From Phenylobacterium sp. (GTDB lineage Bacteria; Pseudomonadota; Alphaproteobacteria; Caulobacterales; Caulobacteraceae): a stretch of DNA of 64,000 nt. Position 1 is the stretch's first letter, and every line of letters begins with the position of its first letter. The DNA is taken from contig NZ_SCVD01000040.1 in assembly GCF_004297125.1 (NCBI RefSeq), positions 1 through 64,000 on the forward strand. Reading direction: 5' to 3'. A program made the translations under genes and the position numbers. Below are positions 16,634 to 27,673 of this stretch, piece by piece. Below the pieces are notes generated by a model. It saw only the letters and a program-made list of their open reading frames with translations. It was not told the DNA's origin and ran no database searches.

Positions 16634-17655
16634 GCGGCAGCCCTCCAACCCAAGACGATGCCAGCGATCATTCTCAGGCCGACCTGAAATCCCCGCCAGT
16701 TGTTCACATTGCCACCTTTGCTGACCCCGACCCGGGCGTGGAAGGTGATGGGACACTCCACTAGGACCAGGTCACGCTGCAGTGCGGTGTCCAGGAAATG
16801 AGCGTTGAATTCGAGGTTGATCGCGGGATTCACGTGCGGGAGCAGGCGGGCCAGCGCGTCGCGCCGACAGAGCTTATAGGTCGTGCCGACATCGGTGATG
16901 GTGCCTCGCCCCAGGTATTTCGCCTCCAGCAGCTTACCTACAAAGATGTTGCCGTAGAACATGAACGTGCTGAGCTGGGTCACATACTGGCGCAGAGGCT
17001 CGACCGTCCGCGTGCCGTTCACGATGTCAGCGTGCGGAGCGTAGGCGATCAGCTTCTCGATGTCATAGGCCCGGAAGGTGAGATCGCCCTCGCAGAGGAC
17101 CACCATATCCACGTCCTCATGCTGAACGGCTTCGCTCAGGCAGCGGAAGACGCAGCGGCCATACCCCGGCTGCAGTTCGTCAAAGGTGATGGCGCCGGCT
17201 GCTTGCGCTCGAGCGAAGGTCTCGTCCTGGCTGTTGTTGCTTACGACGATGACCCGAGCGACCAGCGGGTGCGCGAGGAAGTCCTTCACCGCATCGGCGA
17301 TGCTGTCTTCATCATTATAGGCGGTCAAGGCGACCGTGACCTTGCGATTGGTCAGCGGCTCGTGACGGACCGGTACGTTCGGCTTCTTGCGCCGCAGGAG
17401 CACAAGGAGATCGAAGGCGGCCAAGCTTAGGCCCAGCACGACGGGGATACCACTATACCACACCAGCCAGGTCGCCACCGGGTCCAGCAGTTCGTGCAAG
17501 CCTAGCAGGTAGCGTGGAAAGACCAGCAGAACGCCCAACAGGAACCCTGCGATGCCGATGCAGAATAGTATCGCACCATAGAGCAGAAGTGGTGTTGAGT
17601 TACGGCTTTTCGCGTCTGAGGCGAGTAACTTCTTGCCGGTGGCAACATTTGGCAC
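16630..17655 (-). CDS. Family 2 glycosyltransferase with N-terminal membrane anchor
   Basis: A 341-residue protein with two N-terminal transmembrane segments (about 24-46 and 63-88) and a cytoplasmic GT-A domain. The nucleotide-sugar site begins VALTAYNDEDSI at 108-119, and an acidic CEGD motif at 188-191 fits the metal-binding DxD position. GtrB-type enzymes of this family load a sugar onto polyprenyl phosphate. The start is GTG at 17655 with GGGGGAGAA ahead of it. It follows the GtrA-like gene by 44 bp and overlaps the methyltransferase gene. Base composition is visibly less GC-rich than in flanking genes. Confidence 0.85.
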   Translation of the reverse strand: MPNVATGKKLLASDAKSRNSTPLLLYGAILFCIGIAGFLLGVLLVFPRYLLGLHELLDPVATWLVWYSGIPVVLGLSLAAFDLLVLLRRKKPNVPVRHEPLTNRKVTVALTAYNDEDSIADAVKDFLAHPLVARVIVVSNNSQDETFARAQAAGAITFDELQPGYGRCVFRCLSEAVQHEDVDMVVLCEGDLTFRAYDIEKLIAYAPHADIVNGTRTVEPLRQYVTQLSTFMFYGNIFVGKLLEAKYLGRGTITDVGTTYKLCRRDALARLLPHVNPAINLEFNAHFLDTALQRDLVLVECPITFHARVGVSKGGNVNNWRGFQVGLRMIAGIVLGWRAAA

Positions 17656-17699
17656 GAGGTTCTCCCCCAGAGAATCTCAACTTTTTGATGCCTTCAGGC

Positions 17700-18077
17700 C
17701 TAGTTCACCTGAAAAGCCCAGCGACGGCTAGCATAGAACATCAACCACGGCGTGACAAAAAGAACAAGGATCAGCGGCGCGCGAACATCTAGCCCCATAC
17801 CGTGCACAATCAGCCAGACCCAGAACGAGTTGAGGGCAAGCCCGGCAAGGTTGATGCAAAGGAACCGGATTTTGGCTTGCCGCGAGTTGGCGTCGCGCGC
17901 AGCGCCTCGAAAGCTCCAGCGAGAATGCAGGAGGTAGCTGGAAACGAGGGAGGTCAGCCACGCGGCCACATTGGCCACCAACGGCTCTACATGCAGGATG
18001 GAGGCGAGCACCCAGTAGACCAGCGAGTAGAGCAGGGCAGCCGCACCGCCGCTGACCCCATAGCGAAAGATCTGCAT
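17700..18077 (-). CDS. GtrA-family membrane protein (putative polyprenyl-linked sugar flippase)
   Basis: A 125-residue protein with four predicted transmembrane helices, starting MQIFRYGVSGGAAALLYS and ending YASRRWAFQVN. These end motifs are typical of GtrA proteins (PF04138), thought to flip polyprenyl-phosphate-linked sugars. The ATG at 18077 is a minimal choice with no good ribosome site. An in-frame GTG at 18104 and a TTG at 18125 (with CGGAG upstream) are alternatives that add 9 or 16 residues. The open frame continues to 18299 but that part reads through the groEL terminator. First gene of the glycan cassette. Confidence 0.8.
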   Translation of the reverse strand: MQIFRYGVSGGAAALLYSLVYWVLASILHVEPLVANVAAWLTSLVSSYLLHSRWSFRGAARDANSRQAKIRFLCINLAGLALNSFWVWLIVHGMGLDVRAPLILVLFVTPWLMFYASRRWAFQVN

Positions 18078-18264
18078 GACCAGGGCGCGATGCCGAAGGG
18101 GCACAAGTGATGCGATCTTCTTCAAAGGCGCCAACTCCGACTTCTGCGCGGCCGATCTGTCGCCGGCCGCCAGCAATTGATCGGCCGCCGCTGCTGAGAC
18201 GCCACCTGATCCGTCGAGGGGCTTGATGGCAGGCCAAAGACAGACGTCAAGCCGCAACGCGAAC

Positions 18265-18305
18265 GAAAAAGGGCGAGACCTTGCGGTCCCGCCCTCCATT
18301 ATCAG
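18265..18305 (-). terminator. Terminator hairpin downstream of groEL, copy B of the cassette-flanking repeat
   Basis: On the minus strand a GGGCGGGACC / GGTCTCGCCC stem-loop is followed by a T-run (AAAAA on the plus strand). It lies 63 bp after the groEL stop and should terminate groESL. It matches copy A at 14298-14338 at 35 of 41 bases. Confidence 0.8.
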
Positions 18306-18367
18306 GTCCCGGCTCGGCCTTTGCGGCTGCGCCGCTTCGTTGGCCGGGATGACGGCTTCTAAGGCGA

Positions 18368-20017
<1,650 letters not shown>

Positions 20018-20066
20018 GGCTGTGTGTCTCTTCTTCTAAAGGGGGATGTCTGGGGCGGGCCGTCGG

Positions 20067-20354
20067 TTAGGAGACGACGCCCAGGATGTCGCTTTCCTTC
20101 ATGATCAGCAGGTCCTGGCCGTCGAGCTTGACCTCGGTGCCGGACCACTTGCCGAACAGGATGCGGTCGCCGGCCTTCACGTCCAGCGGCTGGATCTTGC
20201 CGCTGTCGTCGCGGGCGCCGGGGCCGGTGGCGATCACTTCGCCTTCCTGCGGCTTTTCCTTCGCGGTGTCGGGGATGATGATCCCGCCCTTGGTCTTTTC
20301 CTCTTCCTCGACGCGCTTGATGAGGACGCGATCTCCCAGGGGACGAAACGCCAT
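20067..20354 (-). CDS. groES: Co-chaperonin GroES (Hsp10)
   Basis: Heptameric lid of the GroEL cage. The 95-residue product shows the family layout: MAFRPLGDRVLIKRVEEEEKT at the N-terminus, the mobile loop with GGIIIPDTAKEKPQ (about 23-36) and the C-terminal VKLDGQDLLIMKESDILGVV. First gene of the groESL operon. Its leader carries a CIRCE element and a good sigma-70-like promoter. Confidence 0.98.
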   Translation of the reverse strand: MAFRPLGDRVLIKRVEEEEKTKGGIIIPDTAKEKPQEGEVIATGPGARDDSGKIQPLDVKAGDRILFGKWSGTEVKLDGQDLLIMKESDILGVVS

Positions 20355-20419
20355 GTGTGTTCTCTCTCTTCCGCTCGAAACGGTTCAAATTGGCGACGGC
20401 GGCGGGGCGGACGTGGCTG

Positions 20420-20446
20420 TTAGCAGTCCCGGCCCTTGAGTGCCAA
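20420..20446. promoter_or_regulatory. CIRCE operator (HrcA binding site) of groESL
   Basis: TTAGCAGTC-N9-GAGTGCCAA matches the CIRCE consensus TTAGCACTC-N9-GAGTGCTAA with one change in each half and the exact 9-bp spacer. It lies just downstream of the predicted transcription start and 66 bp before the groES ATG, so it would be in the untranslated leader. HrcA repression of groESL through CIRCE is well established in Caulobacter. Confidence 0.9.
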
Positions 20447-20457
20447 CGTCGGTCGGG

Positions 20458-20486
20458 CAGTTAGGAACAGCGCCCGCGCGAGTCAA
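20458..20486 (-). promoter_or_regulatory. Sigma-70-type promoter of groESL
   Basis: On the minus strand TTGACT (20486-20481) and TAACTG (20463-20458) are separated by exactly 17 nt. The predicted start falls about 5-10 nt before the CIRCE element, the usual arrangement. A heat-shock sigma-32 promoter could overlap (CCTTGAC at the -35), but its -10 is not clear. Confidence 0.65.
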
Positions 20487-20572
20487 GGCGAACGTGCGAA
20501 AAGGGCGCGCCATGGCCCTTGGTTTTCCGCCGGCTCAACCTAGGTTGCGAAGGGTGACGTAGGAGTGTGGGC

Positions 20573-21787
20573 ATGGGTCTGCAAGCGATGCTGCAGAAGG
20601 TGGTCCGGAGCGGCGACCTCACCCTGAAGCTGCCGGGCGGCCGCGAGCTGCGGCTGGGCGACGGCACGGGGCCGGCGCTGGTGGCGCGCATCACCTCGGC
20701 GTCCTGGGCGGCGCGGATCGCCGCCAAGCCCGGCCTGGGGGTCGGCGAGGCCTATATGGACGGCGGCCTGGTGCTCGAGCAGGGCGAGATCGGCGACTTC
20801 ATCGACCTGGTCGGCGCCAACGCCCGGAACCAGAGGAAGAAGCGGCGCGGCCGCCTGGCGCTCTGGCTGCGCGAGCGGCGGCGCGAGGCCAACGCGCGCA
20901 GCGCGGCGCGGAAGAACGTCGCCCACCATTACGACCTGTCCGACGAGCTGTACCGGCGCTTCCTCGACGCCGACATGCAGTATTCCTGCGCCTATTTCGC
21001 CCGGCCGGACATGACGCTGGAAGAGGCCCAGCTCGCGAAGAAGCGGCACATCGCGGCCAAGCTGGCCATCGCCCCCGGGATGAAGGTGCTGGACATCGGC
21101 TGCGGCTGGGGCGGCATGGCCATGACGCTCGCCGAGGAGACCGGCGCCGAGGTCGACGGCGTCACCCTCTCGGTCGAGCAGCTGGCGGTCGCCAAGGCGC
21201 GCGCCGAGGCCCGCGGGCTCGCCGGCCGGGCCCGGTTCTCGCTCACCGACTACCGCGACGTGGCCGACACCTATGACCGGATCGTCTCGGTAGGCATGTT
21301 CGAGCATGTGGGCCGGCCGAACTACCAGGCGTATTTCGACGGCGTCGCCAGGCTGCTGAAGGACGACGGCGTGGCGCTGATCCACGCGATCGGCCGGCCG
21401 GAGGTGGGGGTGACCAACTCCTGGATCGCCAAGTACATCTTCCCGGGCGGCTACAGCCCGGCGCTCAGCGAGGTGCTGCCGGCGATCGAACGGGCTGGGC
21501 TGATCGTCACCGACGTGGAGATCCTGCGCCTGCACTACGCCGAGACCCTGAAGCATTGGCGGGCCCGGTTCGCCGCCCACCGCGCCGAGATCGCGGGCCT
21601 CTACGACGAGCGCTTCTGCCGGATGTTCGAGTTCTACCTGGGCATCGCCGAGCAGAGCTTCCGGGCGCGGCGCCAGTTCGTCTGGCAGATTCAGCTCGCC
21701 AAGGATGTCGACGTCCTGCCGATCACCCGCGACTACATCGCCGAGGGCGAGCGCGGCCTGGGCGATCGGCGCGAGCGGGTCGCTTGA
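20573..21787 (+). CDS. cfa: Cyclopropane-fatty-acyl-phospholipid synthase
   Basis: Transfers a methylene group from SAM to the double bond of unsaturated acyl chains in membrane phospholipids. The product is 404 residues. An N-terminal domain is followed by NVAHHYDLSDELYRRFLD (115-132) and the SAM-binding VLDIGCGWGG (172-181), both signatures of the family. The ATG at 20573 is preferred over the GTG at 20567 because TAGGAG sits 8 bp upstream. It is divergent from groESL. The fatty acid desaturase at 9.2-10.2 kb could supply substrate, but there is no direct link. Confidence 0.93.
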   Translation: MGLQAMLQKVVRSGDLTLKLPGGRELRLGDGTGPALVARITSASWAARIAAKPGLGVGEAYMDGGLVLEQGEIGDFIDLVGANARNQRKKRRGRLALWLRERRREANARSAARKNVAHHYDLSDELYRRFLDADMQYSCAYFARPDMTLEEAQLAKKRHIAAKLAIAPGMKVLDIGCGWGGMAMTLAEETGAEVDGVTLSVEQLAVAKARAEARGLAGRARFSLTDYRDVADTYDRIVSVGMFEHVGRPNYQAYFDGVARLLKDDGVALIHAIGRPEVGVTNSWIAKYIFPGGYSPALSEVLPAIERAGLIVTDVEILRLHYAETLKHWRARFAAHRAEIAGLYDERFCRMFEFYLGIAEQSFRARRQFVWQIQLAKDVDVLPITRDYIAEGERGLGDRRERVA

Positions 21788-21863
21788 GGCGGGCGAAATG
21801 TGTGGAGGCGGTCCAAAACCGCCGCTAGGGTCGCCGCCGAACGCTTGTTTGGAGAGACCGCCC

Positions 21864-22274
21864 ATGCGCCGCGCCTTCGCGCTCGCCACCGCCCTGACGC
21901 TGATCGCCGGGGCCGCCTCGGCCGAGACCTGGACCAAGTACGTCGACGGCGCCAACGGGACGGCGTGGTCCTACGATGGCGACTACAGCTACAAGGACAA
22001 GGCGACCGGCCGCCTGGTGGTGATGCAGGCCATCTCCAAGCCCGAGGCCAAGCTGGGCCCCTCCGCTCCCGGCAAGCCCGACGGCGTCGGCAGCGTCGTG
22101 GCCATAGACTGCGCCAAGAAGAACCTGATCCTGCTGGGCTCATACAAGCCGTCCGCCCCACTGGCGATCAAGGAGGAGTGGCGCAAGGACACCCCGAAGA
22201 AGGCCGAGGGTGCGGACAACGCGGCCCTGATGGCCGCCGTCTGCCCGCACATCGACCATGTGCCGGTGAAGTAG
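21864..22274 (+). CDS. Small exported protein of unknown function
   Basis: A 136-residue protein with a clear signal peptide (residues 1-20, cleavage after AASA) and a mature part beginning ETWTKYVDG. The mature domain resembles small periplasmic proteins with an all-beta core, and has two cysteines (in IDCAKKN and AVCPHID) that could form a disulfide. The ATG has GGAGAG upstream. It starts 76 bp after cfa and 4 bp before a VOC protein gene. I do not recognise a named family. Confidence 0.75.
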   Translation: MRRAFALATALTLIAGAASAETWTKYVDGANGTAWSYDGDYSYKDKATGRLVVMQAISKPEAKLGPSAPGKPDGVGSVVAIDCAKKNLILLGSYKPSAPLAIKEEWRKDTPKKAEGADNAALMAAVCPHIDHVPVK

Positions 22275-22278
22275 GACG

Positions 22279-22653
22279 ATGGGCGGCGCGGTCCTCGACC
22301 ACGTCAGCCTGAAGGTCGCCGACTACCGGCGCGCGGAAGCCTTCTACGACGCCGCCCTGGCGCCGCTGGGCCTGAGGCGCCTGTTCGGCGACGGCGAAAC
22401 CTATGCCGGCTACGGTTCCGAGCGGCCGTTCTTCTGGATCGGCAGCGACGGGCGTAGCGGCTACGCCCATGTCGCCTTCGCCGTCCCGAGCCGGCCGGCC
22501 GTCGACGCCTTCCACGCGACGGCGATAGCGGCCGGCGCGCGGGACAATGGGCCGCCGGGCCTGCGCGAGCACTACCACCCGACCTACTACGGGGCCTTCG
22601 TCCTCGACCCGGATGGGCACAACATCGAGGCCGTCTGCCACGCCGCGTCGTGA
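22279..22653 (+). CDS. VOC-superfamily protein (glyoxalase/bleomycin-resistance fold)
   Basis: A 124-residue single vicinal-oxygen-chelate domain. It begins VLDHVSLKVADYRRAEAFYDAAL and ends FVLDPDGHNIEAVCH, where the first His and last Glu are the usual metal-ligand positions. It is related to the VOC protein at 56803-57213, which has the same HVAFAV/HVHLAF and NGPPG blocks. Substrate unknown. It starts 4 bp after the exported protein gene. Confidence 0.85.
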   Translation: MGGAVLDHVSLKVADYRRAEAFYDAALAPLGLRRLFGDGETYAGYGSERPFFWIGSDGRSGYAHVAFAVPSRPAVDAFHATAIAAGARDNGPPGLREHYHPTYYGAFVLDPDGHNIEAVCHAAS

Positions 22654-22730
22654 GCTTGACCTCCGAGGTAATCGACCGGCCGCGGCGGACGCGGGACCTT
22701 GGGCGGGTCTACCCGCTCAAGGAGCTTCCC

Positions 22731-23132
22731 ATGACCGCCGTCCGCTCGACCTTCCTGCGCACCGTCATCGCCCTCGACGCCGCCGCGTGCGGCGTGATGG
22801 GGGCCGCTTTCGCCCTCGACGCCGGCTGGCTGGCCGAGCCGCTCGGCCTGTCGCCGGCCCTGATGCAGCCTGTCGGGCTGTTCCTCCTGCCCTATGCGGC
22901 CCTGCTGGCCTGGCTGGCGACGCGGCCGGCCCTGCCGCGCGCCGTGGTCTGGACCCTGGTGGGCTTCAACGTGGTCTGGGCGATCGAGAGCCTCGCGCTC
23001 GTCGCCCTCGGCTGGACCCAGCCCACGACGCTGGGGCTGGGGGTGGTGGTCGGCCAGGCCGTCGCCGCGCTGGTGGTCGCCGACCTCCAGTACCTGGCGC
23101 TGCGCAAGGCCCGGCGCGAAGCCGTCGCCTAG
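22731..23132 (+). CDS. Small integral membrane protein, four transmembrane helices
   Basis: A 133-residue hydrophobic protein with four predicted membrane segments (about 8-28, 42-65, 72-93, 98-122) and a basic C-terminus ending LRKARREAVA. The ATG at 22731 has AAGGAG at the right distance. It lies 77 bp after the VOC gene. No enzymatic motif is visible and no family is assigned with confidence. Confidence 0.75.
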   Translation: MTAVRSTFLRTVIALDAAACGVMGAAFALDAGWLAEPLGLSPALMQPVGLFLLPYAALLAWLATRPALPRAVVWTLVGFNVVWAIESLALVALGWTQPTTLGLGVVVGQAVAALVVADLQYLALRKARREAVA

Positions 23133-23233
23133 GGTCGGGTTCGCGCCCGCCGGCCGCCCGCCGCTCCCCCGGCGGGCGGTTCGTTGCGCCGGACGCGGCG
23201 CGAATGATTAAAACACTTGTTTGAGTTCTCCGC

Positions 23234-23248
23234 GTTTTGGGCCAAAAC
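23234..23248. promoter_or_regulatory. Palindrome upstream of acyl-CoA dehydrogenase, candidate operator
   Basis: GTTTTGG-G-CCAAAAC is a perfect 15-bp palindrome centred 42 bp before the start codon, flanked by weaker matching bases (CGC and GCG). The position suits an operator overlapping the promoter or leader. No regulator is adjacent. Confidence 0.4.
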
Positions 23249-23282
23249 TGCGCGCCATCAAAATGTGCGTGGGAGAACCCGG

Positions 23283-24605
<1,323 letters not shown>

Positions 24606-24630
24606 GGCTGCATCACCACTGACGATCGAG

Positions 24631-24661
24631 GGCCGCGCGGAGAGATCCACGCGGCCTTTTT
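24631..24661 (+). terminator. Rho-independent terminator after acyl-CoA dehydrogenase
   Basis: GGCCGCG (24631-24637) pairs with CGCGGCC (24650-24656), followed directly by TTTTT. It is 26 bp after the stop codon. Confidence 0.9.
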
Positions 24662-24666
24662 CGTGA

Positions 24667-24864
24667 CCTCCTCTCCCCCGAGGTGCAGCCCGAGGGGAGA
24701 GGGCAGGGTGAGGGGCGGCTCGTGCAGGGGTGTTCCGCCGATGGTCCAGCCATGACCCAGCTTCGTCGCCGCTGATCCTCGAGGAACCATCGGGAGAGAC
24801 GGACAGGCCCAGCCGCCCCTCACCCTACCCTCTCCCCTCCCACTTCGTGTGGGGGGAGAGGAGG
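24667..24864. repeat. Intergenic inverted-repeat element, family R1, copy 2
   Basis: The clearest copy of R1. Outer arms CCTCCTCTCCCCC and GGGGGAGAGGAGG bound the element. Inner inverted arms lie at 24694-24719 and 24812-24837 (GTGAGGGGCGGC and GCCGCCCCTCAC at their inner ends). The centre of about 90 bp is not obviously repetitive. The architecture matches copy 1 at 6158-6353. It sits between a terminator and the TauE/SafE gene. Confidence 0.85.
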
Positions 24865-25079
24865 TGGCCTTGGCCAAAGCTCGGGTGTAAGCGAATGGCG
24901 ATTTCTCATGGCCACGCCATTCGATCTTTCACGCCGGGCCGAGGCCCAGGCGATTCCAGGAGCGCTCGCCCTGCGGCTTGCAGCGCCCATTCGGTCCCGC
25001 GCGCGACGCGCAGCTGGTCGGCGATCGGAGGCGGCCTGTGCCCGCCTGCCGGGGCCGGCCGCAACTCCGGAGGACTTCC
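24865..25079. other. Intergenic leader of the TauE/SafE gene
   Basis: About 215 bp between repeat R1 copy 2 and the start codon at 25080. The open frame of the transporter extends through part of it without a start that has a ribosome site. A short CTCATGGCCACGCCATTCG segment has weak dyad symmetry. No terminator, riboswitch or clear promoter was recognised. Confidence 0.3.
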
Positions 25080-25832
25080 ATGACCCTGATCGCAGCCGCC
25101 TTCGTGGTCTGCATGGCCTTTGTGACCGCCACGCTCTCGGGCGTGTTCGGCATGGCGGGCGGCCTGGTGCTGATGGGGGCGCTGGCCTTCGTCCTGCCGG
25201 TGCAGGCCGCCTTCGTCTCCCACGGCGTCCTGCAGCTCGTCGCCAACGGCTGGCGGAGCATCCTGCACCGTAGGTTCGTCCGCTGGGACATCGTCGGCTG
25301 GTACGCCCTGGCGTCGCTGATCGCGGGCGTGGTCGTGGCCTTCCTCAGCTTCACGCCGTCCAAGCCGCTGCTGTTCCTGCTGCTGGGCCTCGTGCCCGGC
25401 CTGACCTGGCTGCCGCAGAGGTGGATCAACCTGGACGCCGCCAGGCCGCTCCAGGCCTTCCTCTCGGGTCTGTCGGTCACCGGCCTGAACCTGACCGCCG
25501 GCGTCGCCGGGCCGCTGCTCGACATCTTCTTCGTGCGCACCGAACTCACCCGCCACGCCATCGTCGCCACCAAGGCCGCGACCCAGGTGTTCGCCCACCT
25601 GGCCAAGATCGTGGTCTACGGGGCGCCGATGTTCGCGGGCGGCGGCGTGGGCATGCCGCCGCTGTGGGTGTTCGGGCTGGCCGTGCCGCTCTCGATGCTG
25701 GGCACCGTCGCGGGCGGCGCGATCCTCAACCGGATGAGCGACGTGAACTTCAAGCGCTGGACCCGCTGGATCGTGACGGCGGTGGGCGCGAGCTACCTGA
25801 TCCAGGCCGCGCAGCTCTTCCTGGCCGGCTGA
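25080..25832 (+). CDS. TauE/SafE-family membrane transporter (putative sulfite/organosulfonate exporter)
   Basis: A 250-residue membrane protein with about eight helices arranged as two repeats; GVFGMAGGLVLMG (about 20-32) and the GVAGPLLDIFFVR segment are in the family's expected places. TauE/SafE proteins export small anions or sulfonates, but the substrate cannot be inferred here. The ATG at 25080 is chosen because GGAGGACTTCC precedes it. The gene is monocistronic, ending in a strong terminator. Confidence 0.85.
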   Translation: MTLIAAAFVVCMAFVTATLSGVFGMAGGLVLMGALAFVLPVQAAFVSHGVLQLVANGWRSILHRRFVRWDIVGWYALASLIAGVVVAFLSFTPSKPLLFLLLGLVPGLTWLPQRWINLDAARPLQAFLSGLSVTGLNLTAGVAGPLLDIFFVRTELTRHAIVATKAATQVFAHLAKIVVYGAPMFAGGGVGMPPLWVFGLAVPLSMLGTVAGGAILNRMSDVNFKRWTRWIVTAVGASYLIQAAQLFLAG

Positions 25833-25845
25833 GGGCAAAAAAAGA

Positions 25846-25870
25846 GCCGGGTCACAGGGACCCGGCTTTT
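25846..25870. terminator. Bidirectional rho-independent terminator after TauE/SafE
   Basis: GCCGGGTC-ACAGG-GACCCGGC forms an 8-bp perfect stem with TTTT after it and an A-run before it, so it can act in both directions. Confidence 0.9.
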
Positions 25871-26081
25871 GAAGTCATTAGGGAGGAAACGCCCAGGAAT
25901 GGGCAAGGCTGAGGTATGTCGTCCCGCGGCCGTTGCAAGGGCCGGTTGCGAAGTTTTTTGACAGCCGGGCTGGAAACCCTGCCGTGGATTGCGAAGTGGC
26001 CTGTCAGGTTTTGGGAAATTGGCCATTCCTGGCAGACCGATGATCGCTTATGGCCGAGCTCCGCGTCGCTGGAAACACGTC

Positions 26082-26669
26082 ATGCAGCTCGAACCCAAGG
26101 TGCTGGAGAACCGCTTCGTGCGGCTGGAGCCGATGACCGAAGGCCATCGCGAGGGCCTGCGCGCGGCGACCAACGCCGACCAACGGATCTGGACCGAGCT
26201 CTATCCCTTCTCCTGGGCGAACGAGCACTTCGAGCCCACCTGGGCCAAGCTGATGGGCGATCAGGTGGCGGGGAACACCCAGGCCTATGCGGTGGTCGCC
26301 GCCGGCGAAGTGGTAGGCCTGACGACCTTCTACGCCATCGACCCGCCGAACAGCGTGCTGGAGGTGGGGGGGACCTACTACCGGCCCGACGCGCGGGGCG
26401 GGGCGGTGAACCCGGCGGCCAAGCGCCTGATGATGACGCACGCGTTCGACAGCGGCGCGCGCAGGGTGGTCTATCGGGTGGACGCTCTGAACGCGCGCAG
26501 CCGCGCGGCCGTCACCAAACTGGGCGCGACGCAGGAAGGCATCCTGCGCTCGGACCGGCTGACCTGGACCGGCCGCATCCGCGACACGGTGATCTTCTCG
26601 ATCCTGGCCGACGAGTGGCCGGCGGTGCGGGACCGGCTGGACGCGCGGCTGGCGACGCTGGCGGCCTAG
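26082..26669 (+). CDS. GNAT-family N-acetyltransferase (RimJ/RimL-like)
   Basis: A 195-residue acetyl-CoA-dependent acetyltransferase. It begins LENRFVRLEPMTEGHREGL, as in RimJ/RimL-type enzymes, and has the acetyl-CoA region with VGGTYYRPDARGGAVNPAAKR and VDALNARSRAAVTKLGATQEG near the C-terminus. Substrate unknown. The ATG at 26082 lacks a strong ribosome site; an upstream extension to 25989 is open but looks non-coding. It ends in CTAG shared with the stop of the convergent gene (4-bp overlap). Confidence 0.85.
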   Translation: MQLEPKVLENRFVRLEPMTEGHREGLRAATNADQRIWTELYPFSWANEHFEPTWAKLMGDQVAGNTQAYAVVAAGEVVGLTTFYAIDPPNSVLEVGGTYYRPDARGGAVNPAAKRLMMTHAFDSGARRVVYRVDALNARSRAAVTKLGATQEGILRSDRLTWTGRIRDTVIFSILADEWPAVRDRLDARLATLAA

Positions 26670-27643
26670 GCGGCCACCCGCGGCGTGGTGAGGCGCACGA
26701 TGGCCGGATCGTCGATGCGGATCGGCACGAGCCCCCGCGCGGGCGTCCAGTCGATCTGGGCGCGCATGTCGGCGATCGTCGTGACGGCGTCCGCCTTCTG
26801 GAGCTGCAGGCTGGCCAACGCCGCGGCCGTCACCTTCACGTGCAGCACCGGTTCGAGGTCGGTCTCGGCGAACCCGCCCGGACGGCAGCGCCGCGCGACG
26901 ATCTCCACGGCGTCGACAGGCGCCGTCCGCAACACCTCCACGGCGGCGCGCAAGGCCACCGCACAGGCGTTGGCGAGTTGGAGCCGACAGCGCTCGGCGT
27001 CGGTCAGGGGCTTGTAGGCGGCGGGCGTGCAGGCCTCGTCCGGCAGGGCGTCGTACTCGAAGAGGTCGATCTCGCCGATCAGGCGGTTGGGGCCCTCGAC
27101 GTGCAGCCGGAAGCCTTCGATCACGTCCTTCAGGGTCGCCGCCCCGCGGTTGGCCTTCAGCACCCCGGCGATCGCCTCGACTTTCAGGGCGCGCACGTCG
27201 GCGGCCAGGGCCAGGGTGCGGTTGTGGGCGTCCGCCTGGGCCTTGGCGCGGCCGTAGAGTTCGGCGTCGGCCTTGGCCGCCTCCACCATCCGGTTGGTCA
27301 GTTCGCGGCGCTTCTCGCGCTCCAGGCCCAGCAGGTTGTCGAACAGCGACGGGCGGTAGTTGGCGAGCTTGTGCCGGGCCGCCGCCGAGATGGCGTCGCG
27401 CGCAACGGTGGGAACCACGGGCCCTTCGGCCTCCAGCTTGGCCCAGTCGATGCGGTCGAACGCCACCTGGTGGATGGTCGTCAGGCGCTCGATCAGCAGC
27501 TCATACGCCTCGACCTCGGCCCGCGAGGGCCGGCCGCGCGTGTCGTCGCGGCGTTTGCGGTCGCGATCGCGGATACCCCTGCCGGCGACGCGGTCGATCC
27601 GGCTCATCGGCGCGAGGATCTGTGCCGGTCCCTGGGCGCTCAT
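26666..27643 (-). CDS. Hypothetical protein, helical, unknown family
   Basis: A 325-residue soluble protein I do not recognise. Residues 10-45 are very basic (RVAGRGIRDRDRKRRDD). Residues about 40-190 appear helical and rich in Ala, Leu, Arg and Glu (LLGLEREKRRELTNRMVEAAKADAELYGRAKAQ). The C-terminal part contains GDxxEYDALPDEACTPAAYKPL-like loops and ends in a beta-rich segment (LVPIRIDDPAIVRLTTP). An internal Met at residue 13 is an alternative start. No signal peptide or membrane helix. A perfect palindrome lies 31 bp ahead of the start. Stop codons overlap those of the GNAT gene in CTAG. Confidence 0.65.
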   Translation of the reverse strand: MSAQGPAQILAPMSRIDRVAGRGIRDRDRKRRDDTRGRPSRAEVEAYELLIERLTTIHQVAFDRIDWAKLEAEGPVVPTVARDAISAAARHKLANYRPSLFDNLLGLEREKRRELTNRMVEAAKADAELYGRAKAQADAHNRTLALAADVRALKVEAIAGVLKANRGAATLKDVIEGFRLHVEGPNRLIGEIDLFEYDALPDEACTPAAYKPLTDAERCRLQLANACAVALRAAVEVLRTAPVDAVEIVARRCRPGGFAETDLEPVLHVKVTAAALASLQLQKADAVTTIADMRAQIDWTPARGLVPIRIDDPAIVRLTTPRVAA

Positions 27644-27673
27644 GATGCGTTTCCATTCGCGGCTTTTCGCCGC

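Noticed and set aside
18078..18299. N-terminal extension of the GtrA-like protein
   Set aside because: The upstream part translates the groEL terminator hairpin (GGTARSRPF). No ribosome site supports a start there.
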